From positions 1 to 20,514 of the forward strand of contig JBDNDE010000037.1 in assembly GCA_046719305.1 (NCBI GenBank): 20,514 nt of DNA, written 5' to 3'. Below the pieces are notes generated by a model, which had not been told where the DNA came from, did not search any database, and saw nothing but the letters and a program-made list of their open reading frames with translations. How positions within the stretch are numbered: position 1 is the stretch's first letter; each line of letters opens with the position of its first letter. A program made the translations under genes and the position numbers. Source of the DNA: RGDT01 sp046719305 (lineage in GTDB: Bacteria > Planctomycetota > Planctomycetia > Gemmatales > Gemmataceae). Below are positions 13,915 to 20,514 of the stretch, piece by piece.

Positions 13915-14880
13915 GTGAGTGCAGCCACGGAACTAATCGACCAACTCACTCAACAGGGATTGACCGATCCCGAGCGCCTCTGGAACTATCTTGCCGAACG
14001 CGGCGGACCAAGCAAGCTCCCCAATGATGCCAAACAAATCGCCGACCTGTTTGTTCGTGATGGTCTGTTGACCCCTTTTCAGGCCCAGCAACTCTTGGAA
14101 GGTTCTGGTACGCCCCTAGTGGTCGGCCGCTATCGCCTCTTGGAGCCACTGGGCCGCTCTAGCTATTTGGCCCAACGTACCGATGGCCGTCTTGCTGTTG
14201 TGCAGTTGCGTGCCCCCCACGAGCCACGCCCTCTGACACGGCCTCATCCGCAGTTGGTGGCCATTCTGGATCACGAGACGCAGGACGGACGATTGTTTGT
14301 CATCCGCGAGTATGTTGAAGGGCGCTCGCTGCAAGAGCGTCTACAGCAAGAGGGGCCGCTAGCGCCGGTACCAGTCGCGCGGGCTATTCTTGATGCTGCC
14401 CGCGGCTTGAGCCACTTGCACGCGGCCGGCTTGGCCCACGGAGCCATCGAACCCAGCCATCTCATCGAAGATTCCAGTGGCAGTGTGCGACTGCTACCTG
14501 GTGTCGGCGGCGACCCTGCTGCCGATCGAGCAGCTCTAGGGCGAACCATGGAGCAATTGAGCGGAGCCAAACCGTTACCCGAGGCTTTGCAACCGATCCT
14601 GCGCGGCGAACTGGAAAGCGCCGAAGCCATAGTGGCATGGTTGGAGGCATGGCTAGCCGAGGTAGCCCCACCGCCGCTGATCGAGCCGAAACGCCCCAGT
14701 TCGCAAGGTGCGTTGTCCCGACCGGATCTATCCTTTTCCCGTCCTGTCTTGGACAACTTGAGCGACCTAGGTGAGCCGCAACTCCAACCGGAGCCATCTT
14801 CGGGGTTGCTGCTACCGCTGTTAGCCGGGTTAGCACTACTGGCCCTAGGCACTGCCGGGCTGCTGTGGTGGCTAGGATAG
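13915..14880 (+). CDS. Membrane-anchored serine/threonine pseudokinase
   Basis: This is a 321-residue protein with a eukaryotic-like kinase fold that has lost catalysis. Residues 45-62 (LFVRDGLLTPFQAQQLLE) are the segment that precedes many planctomycete kinases, followed by GRYRLLEPLG (71-80) where the fold begins. The glycine loop is eroded (GRSSYLA). The VAIK lysine is Gln97 in AVVQL. The hinge FVIREYVEGRSLQERL and helix ARGLSHLHAAGLAHG are well kept. The catalytic HRD reads HGA (175-177), its downstream Asn is His182, and the position of DFG reads LLP. The C-lobe after this is very short. One C-terminal transmembrane helix (297-320) ends at the last residue, giving a tail-anchored layout with the domain in the cytoplasm. 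It probably acts as a binding or scaffold protein. The DUF1559 gene follows after 91 bases. Confidence 0.85.
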   Translation: MSAATELIDQLTQQGLTDPERLWNYLAERGGPSKLPNDAKQIADLFVRDGLLTPFQAQQLLEGSGTPLVVGRYRLLEPLGRSSYLAQRTDGRLAVVQLRAPHEPRPLTRPHPQLVAILDHETQDGRLFVIREYVEGRSLQERLQQEGPLAPVPVARAILDAARGLSHLHAAGLAHGAIEPSHLIEDSSGSVRLLPGVGGDPAADRAALGRTMEQLSGAKPLPEALQPILRGELESAEAIVAWLEAWLAEVAPPPLIEPKRPSSQGALSRPDLSFSRPVLDNLSDLGEPQLQPEPSSGLLLPLLAGLALLALGTAGLLWWLG

Positions 14881-14931
14881 ATCCAATCTCAATCTTCTCA
14901 AATTTTTCTCTCGCCGATGCCCCAGCGACTC

Positions 14932-14958
14932 GTAATACAACTCCATATTCTGTATTAC
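14932..14958. promoter_or_regulatory. Perfect inverted repeat just upstream of the DUF1559 ribosome site
   Basis: GTAATACA (14932-14939) and TGTATTAC (14951-14958) are perfect 8-base arms with an 11-base spacer, ending 2 bases before AAGGAG. Arm centres are 19 bases apart, near two DNA turns, as for a dimeric regulator. In RNA it would be an AU-rich hairpin beside the ribosome site. Confidence 0.4.
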
Positions 14959-14971
14959 CCAAGGAGTTGCT

Positions 14972-15913
14972 ATGCGACGCTTCGCCTTCACGCTCATCGA
15001 ACTGCTGGTAGTTATTGCGATCATCGCGATTTTGATCGGCCTGTTGTTGCCTGCCGTGCAGAAGGTCCGGGAGGCAGCCGCCCGCATGAGTTGCCAGAAC
15101 AACCTGAAGCAACTCGGTCTGGCGATGCACAGCTACGAAAGCGCGCGGGGCACCTTTCCGCCCGGCCTGCCGATCTGGTTTCGGGCTTTTTCGCCCCAAG
15201 CCCAACTGCTGCCCTATGTCGAGGGCGACACCCTCCATCGGCTGCTCAATTTTGATCGCTCCCCTGTGCCCACCACCATCCCCGTGCCCGATGACGGCAG
15301 TGCTAACTCTGCTGCTGCTACCAAACGTGTGGCCATTTTCCATTGCCCCTCGGACGATCCCATCATCCCCGGCTCCTCTTTCTCGGGCCTCAACTATGTT
15401 GGCTGCACCGGTACCGGACGAATCAACCAGGGCTGGCTCGCTAATGCGGATGGGATCTTCGCCCAGGAACGGCCTTATGCCGTCACGGCGATCACCGACG
15501 GTACGAGCAACACCGTGGCCTTCAGCGAGTCGCTTAAGGGCGGCGGCATCGGTGCCAGCGGAACCGATGTACGCAAATTTGTCAAACGGGTGCCGCTGGC
15601 CTTCTTCCCGCCGTATCTCACCGCGGCAGGTTGCGACAGCAGTACCACTTGGAGCGGCGACCGGGGCGAACGCTGGACAGCCGGCCGCTATGCTGACGCC
15701 TTGTACAACCATTTCTACCTACCTAACTCCGACTCGCCCGATTGCGTCAACTCCGTCGGTGGGGCTGGCTGGACCGCTGCACGCAGTCGGCATCCGGGCG
15801 GCGTCAATGCCTGCATGTGCGACGGTTCGGTACGCTTTGTAACCAACTCCATTACGCCGCAGACCTGGTCGGCGATGTCCACCATTGCCGGCGGGGAAGT
15901 TTTTTCCAACTAA
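14972..15913 (+). CDS. DUF1559 pseudopilin-like protein with H-x9-DG motif
   Basis: This 313-residue protein belongs to the very large planctomycete DUF1559 family. The type IV pilin-like N-terminus FTLIELLVVIAIIAIL (6-21 region) is followed by LLLPAVQKVREAAARMSCQNNLKQLGLAMHSY, the family signature. The C-terminal motif HPGGVNACMCDG (His274 to Gly285) fits H-x9-DG. The residue before the expected prepilin cleavage point is Ala (RRFA/FTLIE) rather than the usual Gly, which could slow or alter processing. Members are thought to be exported and assembled or displayed at the surface; exact roles are unknown. AAGGAG lies 5 bases before the ATG, and an inverted repeat sits just above it. The Kelch/PQQ gene starts 22 bases after its stop, so the two are probably one transcript. 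Confidence 0.95.
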   Translation: MRRFAFTLIELLVVIAIIAILIGLLLPAVQKVREAAARMSCQNNLKQLGLAMHSYESARGTFPPGLPIWFRAFSPQAQLLPYVEGDTLHRLLNFDRSPVPTTIPVPDDGSANSAAATKRVAIFHCPSDDPIIPGSSFSGLNYVGCTGTGRINQGWLANADGIFAQERPYAVTAITDGTSNTVAFSESLKGGGIGASGTDVRKFVKRVPLAFFPPYLTAAGCDSSTTWSGDRGERWTAGRYADALYNHFYLPNSDSPDCVNSVGGAGWTAARSRHPGGVNACMCDGSVRFVTNSITPQTWSAMSTIAGGEVFSN

Positions 15914-15935
15914 CCCAACGAAAAAAGGTTCAGAC

Positions 15936-18188
15936 ATGCTAGCAATTCTAATGAGCGTAACGCTTGCCTCTCCGTTGGAGATTACGACCCGAACGCTCGA
16001 TTATCCTGGCACGGCCAAGCGCAATCAATGTGCCTGGTTTCATGAAGGCTCGCTCTATCTTTTTGGTGGCACCCGCAGTACCAACCCCCGTGATTTTAGC
16101 GTGGAGTCCTTCTCTGATGACGCCTACAAAATCGACTGCAAAACGGGCAAAGCCACACCTCTGAAAAAGGCTCCCCTACCGCTGATGCGGGTCAACACCG
16201 TCGTGGTCGGCTCTGGGGCCGAAGCTCGCGGCTACGCGGTTGGTGGCATCACCCACGACGGGAAACAATGGCGGCTCTCTGATGCGATTTGGAAGTATAA
16301 TTTTTCAGCCGACCACTGGGAGAAGTTGCCCGCTAAGCTGCCCGTTGGCCGTACGTTGTTCGGCCTGGTCGAGTACCAGGGGGCGTTGTGGATTTTCGGC
16401 GGCTGGCTGGCCGATCCCACTCGAGCCGAGGCGGTCAAGGGACCGGGCTTGCGGGTGGCCGACAATGTGTTGCGGGTCGAACTGCGGAGCGATCGGCCTA
16501 GCGTGACAGAAGTGGCCAAGCTACCCAACCAAAGACGGTCGTTCGGCTGTGCTCGCATCGGACAGCAGGTTTACTTAAGCGGTGGGTTGGATGATGGATT
16601 TGACTATGTACAGGAGTCCGATCTGTTTGATCTGAAAACCCACAAATGGTCCACGTTCCCCTCACCTGAAAAAGTCCGCGCCATGAGCGAGATGGGGGCC
16701 ATCGGCTCGCATCTGATCCTGGCGGGCGGCTACCACTTCGGCGAACCCAACGCCAACCAACCGGGTAGTCCCTTCACGGAATCACTCGAACTGTTACGCT
16801 TTGATGCCCTTAGCCGTAAGTGGATCATCGACCGTCCGGAGCTACCCGGCAAAGTGGCTGGCAGTTCCGTTGCCCTGATCCCCGCGCCCGACGAACTACT
16901 CATCTGGACCATCGCTCAGACGAAAGCCGATCCCTCGCGTCTGACTCGCTTGCGTCTGGCGAAAACCGCCGACAAAGAGGCTATTAAACCCTCAGCGGCC
17001 TCCTGGCCCCAATGGCGTGGACCGAACCGTGATGGGGTAGCGCCGGGCGAAGCTTGGCCGGACAAACTCGATGACAAGCATCTCAAGCCGCTCTGGCGAG
17101 TGCAGCTAGCTCCGGGATATTCCGGTCCCGTCCTGGACGAGCGAGCTGTCTATCTGGCCGAATCGCTGTTGAAGGAAAAGCAAGAAGCGGTGCGGGCTGT
17201 CGATCGTCAGACCGGCAAGCAACTCTGGCAGCAGAAGTGGCCCGGCTCCGTTAGTGTCACTTTCATTGCCAAGGCCAACGGCGACTGGATCAAGGCCACA
17301 CCTGCCCTGGATGGTGACTCGCTGTTTGTAGCCGGTATGCGTGACACGCTCACACATTTGGATGCGAAAACCGGTAAAATCCGCTGGCAACTCGACTTCC
17401 TCAAAGAGTTCAAAACCGAGGTGCCGGCTTTTGGAAATGTTTCCTCCCCGCTGGTGGTCGGCCCGGCCGTCTTTGTGCAATCGGCCGGTTCAGTGATCAA
17501 AGTCGAACGCGACAGCGGCAAAGTGCTCTGGCGTCAGTTCAGTAGCAGCGGCGACATGAAGTCCAATCCGTTTTCGTCGCCGGTCTTTGCCCAAATAGCC
17601 GGTGTGCCGCAACTGCTGGTGCAGACCCGCACCGAGTTAGCCGGGTTGGATCCGCAGGACGGCAAGAAGCTCTGGAGCGTGCCGATACCGGCGTTTCAGA
17701 ATACCAACGTGCTAACTCCAACAGTGGTAGGCGACCGCGTGTTTACAGCGAGCTATGGAGGCGGGGCGTTTCTGTTCGAGATCTGCCGCTTAGGGGACAA
17801 GTGGGAGGCCAAACCCCTCTGGCGGAGCAAGATCGAAGGCTACATGTCCAGCCCAGTAGTAATCGGCGAGCATCTGTATCTTCACCTACGCAATCAGCGT
17901 TTCGCGGCTCTGAATCTCCGAGATGGTGAGCCGGCCTGGGTGTCGGATAAACCGTTTGGCAAATACTGGAGCTTGGTCCGACGCGCGGATCGTCTATTAG
18001 CCCTCGATCAACGCGGCGATTTGCTGTTGATTCGTGCCAATCCTGATAAGCTCGAACTTCTCGATCTACGTCATCTCACCGATGATACGAGTTGGGCGCA
18101 TTTGGCCGTGGCCGGCGACGACCTGATTGTACGCGATCTAAAGGGAGCCACCGCGTATCGGTGGAAACGGCCATCTGCGGAGCGTTGA
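15936..18188 (+). CDS. Exported double-propeller protein: Kelch-like then PQQ-like
   Basis: This is a 750-residue protein. A short hydrophobic N-terminus (MLAILMSVTLAS) is a likely signal peptide. Residues about 30-345 look Kelch-like, with repeated GG-containing strands (YLFGGTRS, AVGGITHDG, WIFGGW, YLSGGLDDG, ILAGGYHFG). At residue 357 WPQWRGPNRDG begins a PQQ-like propeller to the end, with blades such as VYLAESL...VRAVDRQTGKQLWQQ, LTHLDAKTGKIRWQ, IKVERDSGKVLW and LAGLDPQDGKKLWSV. WPQWRGPNRDG normally opens stand-alone planctomycete PQQ-like proteins, so this reads as a fusion. Whether PQQ is bound or it is purely structural cannot be told; no CxxCH is present. ATG 15936 has AAGG 7 bases upstream; the frame extends to 15885 but would overlap the DUF1559 gene. 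Confidence 0.88.
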   Translation: MLAILMSVTLASPLEITTRTLDYPGTAKRNQCAWFHEGSLYLFGGTRSTNPRDFSVESFSDDAYKIDCKTGKATPLKKAPLPLMRVNTVVVGSGAEARGYAVGGITHDGKQWRLSDAIWKYNFSADHWEKLPAKLPVGRTLFGLVEYQGALWIFGGWLADPTRAEAVKGPGLRVADNVLRVELRSDRPSVTEVAKLPNQRRSFGCARIGQQVYLSGGLDDGFDYVQESDLFDLKTHKWSTFPSPEKVRAMSEMGAIGSHLILAGGYHFGEPNANQPGSPFTESLELLRFDALSRKWIIDRPELPGKVAGSSVALIPAPDELLIWTIAQTKADPSRLTRLRLAKTADKEAIKPSAASWPQWRGPNRDGVAPGEAWPDKLDDKHLKPLWRVQLAPGYSGPVLDERAVYLAESLLKEKQEAVRAVDRQTGKQLWQQKWPGSVSVTFIAKANGDWIKATPALDGDSLFVAGMRDTLTHLDAKTGKIRWQLDFLKEFKTEVPAFGNVSSPLVVGPAVFVQSAGSVIKVERDSGKVLWRQFSSSGDMKSNPFSSPVFAQIAGVPQLLVQTRTELAGLDPQDGKKLWSVPIPAFQNTNVLTPTVVGDRVFTASYGGGAFLFEICRLGDKWEAKPLWRSKIEGYMSSPVVIGEHLYLHLRNQRFAALNLRDGEPAWVSDKPFGKYWSLVRRADRLLALDQRGDLLLIRANPDKLELLDLRHLTDDTSWAHLAVAGDDLIVRDLKGATAYRWKRPSAER

Positions 18189-18211
18189 GGACACCCGAGG
18201 GAAGATTGCTC

Positions 18212-18240
18212 TTGCCGAACGACTTGCGATGGCCTAGACT
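18212..18240 (+). promoter_or_regulatory. Candidate promoter for the GH3-like gene
   Basis: TTGCCG (18212-18217) and TAGACT (18235-18240) are separated by 17 bases, each matching the sigma70 hexamers at 4 of 6 positions. A start near 18247 would give a leader of about 34 bases. Weak evidence. Confidence 0.25.
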
Positions 18241-18280
18241 CGATAAAAACTGGTTGTGGTTCCAGGAGTAGCCCGCTGTC

Positions 18281-19222
18281 GTGAAGAGCGTGCCCTACGA
18301 GCTTTGGTTGACCTTGGCCGATCTCCCCTGGATGCGCCATGTGTTGGATGTCTTCTTTTCGGCACGGGCACGGCTTTATCTTGTCTGGTTGCAACGTCTT
18401 CAACCCGCGCGTGCGCAACGCTTGCTGTTGCGGCGGCTGATCCGCACCCATTGCGCCACCCCGTTCGGCCTAGCTCACGATTTCGCCCGCATTCGTGCTG
18501 AAGCCGACTTCCGTCGTCTCGTTCCGTTACAACCCAGCCAAGAGTTACCCTGGACGGCCCAGCGGCTGGCGATCCATCGGCAGGCACTGCGTGCGGCGTT
18601 GGCTCTGGCGGTGCAACACTGCCCCCGACGCACCCGGCTGCTGACCCGGCCGCTGGTCTGGCTGGGGGAGGAGAGCCATCGCCAACGGAGTCTGCCTCGA
18701 CTGCTTCAGTACCTAGCCCACACCGCGACGACCGGCGAAGTGGGCTGCGCCATCGGTCCCGCCTCGCGGGTGGCCCCCTGGCTAGCACATGCCGACGCCT
18801 GTATCTCCTGGGAAGATGGAACCCCCGCCGTGGGTGTCGAGCTGTTGGTACGTCCCGAGGGAACTATCGCCGTTCGCGCTCCTCACCAGCCGCTGTTCCG
18901 CTTGCTGGTTGATCACGGGATGTATTTCGAGTTTGTTCCGGCCGAAGATCGCAGCCACCCGCAACCGCGACGGCTAACTTGGGCCGAAGTACAACCCGGC
19001 TTGGTGTATGAACTGGTGGTGAGCAGTCCGGTTGCTTGGGCTAGGCGAACTGGCCTGGGCATTGTCTTTGAGCCAACGCTACCGCTTTTCCACCGAGTCA
19101 ACTTGCCGCCGTTACTTGAAGTGCAGCCGGTCGAATCGGTGCAGGTCTCCACTTCTCCGACACTACCACAGCTACCCAGTCTGGGCGGGATGCTGCGTAG
19201 CCAACAGCATCTCTGGGGTTGA
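18281..19222 (+). CDS. Shortened GH3-type acyl-adenylase homologue, probably without ATP site
   Basis: This 313-residue protein resembles the GH3 (auxin-responsive) acyl-acid-amido synthetase family, whose members are usually 500-600 residues. The N-terminal match is LIRTHCATPFGLAHDFARIRAEADFRRLVPL (53-83). The C-terminal match is LLVDHGMYFEFVPAED (208-223) plus PRRLTWAEVQPGLVYELVVSS (229-249). About 200 residues in the middle are missing or collapsed. The Ser/Thr-Gly phosphate loop expected after VPL is absent, the A5-like segment reads RPEGTIAV where relatives have STEG, and the GD after the last strand reads GL. GTG 18281 is the first start after an in-frame stop at 18269; AGGAG lies 12 bases upstream. 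The frame is clean, so it may be a non-catalytic derivative, not fresh decay. Family assignment is by eye. Confidence 0.65.
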   Translation: MKSVPYELWLTLADLPWMRHVLDVFFSARARLYLVWLQRLQPARAQRLLLRRLIRTHCATPFGLAHDFARIRAEADFRRLVPLQPSQELPWTAQRLAIHRQALRAALALAVQHCPRRTRLLTRPLVWLGEESHRQRSLPRLLQYLAHTATTGEVGCAIGPASRVAPWLAHADACISWEDGTPAVGVELLVRPEGTIAVRAPHQPLFRLLVDHGMYFEFVPAEDRSHPQPRRLTWAEVQPGLVYELVVSSPVAWARRTGLGIVFEPTLPLFHRVNLPPLLEVQPVESVQVSTSPTLPQLPSLGGMLRSQQHLWG

Positions 19223-19365
19223 AGACAGAGGCGAAAACGAGCCTGCGTATCTCTGGGCACAGAGAAGGGGGTGTATCTACAGGTTGTTAGGAGACAGAGC
19301 AAGCTCACTGAACCGCAAGACTGCTGTCGTATCGCCCCTCTGAATCACTTTGGAGAGTTAACCCC

Positions 19366-20514
19366 TTACCCTCCCAGTTGTTCATCTATTTCGTTGAACT
19401 CCAGATAATGTAGATGGCGATAAAGCTTATTTCCTGTGATCAAGTCTTTGTGCGTGCCAGCCGCAACAATCCGTCCTTTGTTGATCAAATATATTTTGTT
19501 GCATGACTTGAGCGTCGAAATACGATGGGGCAAAAAGATGGCGGTGCGTCCAGGCAGGAATCGTGCCATCGTATCGTCGAGTAGATCCTTGGTTTCCTCG
19601 TCAAGTTCCGACTGTGGTTCCTCGATGATCAACAACGCCGGGTCGCGGAGAATGGCCCGTGCCAGAGCGATGCGGTATTGTTCACTCAGGCTCAGCGTAT
19701 GCCCCAGTTCTCCCAACGGCGTCTCGTAGCCCTGCGGCAACTTTTGGATAAAGTGGTGGGCGTGGGCCAGCTTGGCTGCTTCAATAATCTGCGGCAGGGT
19801 GTAGTTGGAATCGCCGCAACCGATGTTGTTGCGCACGGTGTCGTGAAAGACGAGATTGTGCATCATGACGATGCCAATCTGCGCCCGCAGGCTGTCGAGC
19901 GTGACCCAGCGAAGATTCCGTGAGTCGATACGAATCTCCCCGGCCGTCGGGTCGAGCAACCGCGGGATTAAATACACCAGCGCATGCTTTTCTAGTTCAT
20001 CTGGCCCAACTAATCCAATCCGTTGGCCACTGGGTATTGTCAGGGACACTTCTTCCAACAGAGTTCGGGCACTGTTGGCATCACGAAGCGTCACGCGGTC
20101 GAACTCCAGTTGCTTGGTCAGCGGTTGCAAAAACTCGGCTCCCACCACCTGGCCCACATCGCCCCGCCGATCCAGAAACGCGAAGATTTGCTCCGCCGAG
20201 TCGCGTCCGCGTTTTGTGATCTTACGGCCTTCTATCCAGCGATCCAACGGCCGATACATACATAAGCATGTGGCAGCGAGTGTAACGACGGAAGCAACGG
20301 GCAGCCCACCATAGAGGATCATCAAAGCGCTAACGTAGACCATCGATAGCAGACAGGCCCCGGCCACCAGCACAAGCAGTGGACCGATGATGAAGCGGTA
20401 GCCGCCGACGTCGCGCAGCGTGGTGATGCCGCCCATCAGCGCCGCCTGCGCCGCCTTCAGCCCGTGCAGCGCCATGGTCGCCGCAGGCAGCGAGGTGACG
20501 GGCCCGAGCTGGTC
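19366..20514 (-). CDS. ABC exporter half, C-terminal part with degenerate ATPase domain (cut by right edge)
   Basis: The frame is open to the right edge, so the start lies outside. Counting from the Met at 20475, residues 28-76 hold the last membrane helices, followed by the linker and a nucleotide-binding domain (about 120-369) of the type I exporter class. The domain keeps its length and order, but motifs are altered: Walker A reads GPDELEKH (157-164), with both loop glycines as Glu and Ser/Thr as His; the Q-loop Gln is Met (VMMHNLVFHDTVRNNI); the signature LSGGQ reads LSLSE (261-265); and the Walker B Asp is Glu (LLIIEEP). The catalytic Glu286, D-loop SELD and switch His317 remain. It probably cannot bind or hydrolyse ATP normally on its own and may pair with an active partner. 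The neighbouring GH3-like gene is convergent. Confidence 0.88.
   Translation of the reverse strand, partial: DQLGPVTSLPAATMALHGLKAAQAALMGGITTLRDVGGYRFIIGPLLVLVAGACLLSMVYVSALMILYGGLPVASVVTLAATCLCMYRPLDRWIEGRKITKRGRDSAEQIFAFLDRRGDVGQVVGAEFLQPLTKQLEFDRVTLRDANSARTLLEEVSLTIPSGQRIGLVGPDELEKHALVYLIPRLLDPTAGEIRIDSRNLRWVTLDSLRAQIGIVMMHNLVFHDTVRNNIGCGDSNYTLPQIIEAAKLAHAHHFIQKLPQGYETPLGELGHTLSLSEQYRIALARAILRDPALLIIEEPQSELDEETKDLLDDTMARFLPGRTAIFLPHRISTLKSCNKIYLINKGRIVAAGTHKDLITGNKLYRHLHYLEFNEIDEQLGG

Noticed and set aside
14462..15712. Long minus-strand open frame of 416 codons opposite the pseudokinase and DUF1559 genes
   Set aside because: It runs antisense across two well-identified genes and their gap, has low-complexity composition and no recognisable domain or ribosome site.
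18281..19222. GH3-like gene as a pseudogene
   Set aside because: The frame is uninterrupted, with conserved motifs at both ends and a plausible start, so it is listed as a coding gene with loss of catalytic parts.

Overview
The window looks like chromosomal DNA of a planctomycete, probably Gemmata-like. The evidence is the set of family hallmarks: a DUF1559 pseudopilin with an H-x9-DG motif, a giant secreted protein ending in a PVC-type c-haem domain, a DUF1080 protein, a secreted WD40 propeller, a PQQ-like propeller opening with WPQWRGPNRDG, and a kinase-fold protein with the planctomycete LLTPFQAQQLL lead-in. Base composition is fairly GC-rich and coding is dense on both strands. I see no transposase, integrase, phage gene or CRISPR array. 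The lineage below phylum is inference.

Layout: the left edge holds the N-terminal third of SecA (minus strand, cut by the edge). Next come a cytoplasmic GH13 alpha-amylase and a tRNA-Gln(CUG) with a good sigma70-like promoter; a 14-base copy of its T-arm region follows and forms a hairpin. Two large exported proteins on the minus strand follow: the 1268-residue haem/HEAT protein and a 781-residue coiled-coil plus seven-blade WD40 protein. Divergent from these is a coupled pair, an isopenicillin-N-epimerase-like PLP enzyme and a zinc-type dehydrogenase, ended by a strong hairpin facing a convergent small secreted protein. The centre has the DUF1080 protein, another small secreted protein, a membrane-anchored pseudokinase, a DUF1559 pseudopilin and a Kelch/PQQ double-propeller protein, the last two probably co-transcribed. 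The right end has a shortened GH3-type acyl-adenylase homologue and the C-terminal part of an ABC exporter with a degenerate ATPase, cut by the right edge.

How they fit together: there is no single pathway. SecA would export the many signal-peptide proteins encoded here. The DUF1080, haem and PQQ-like proteins fit the extracytoplasmic saccharide and redox repertoire usual in this phylum. The most notable theme is catalytic decay: four open, apparently maintained genes (pseudokinase, ABC ATPase, GH3-like protein, dehydrogenase) lack residues their families normally need. I found no convincing new multi-gene system; these degenerate proteins and a few inverted repeats in leaders are the best leads.
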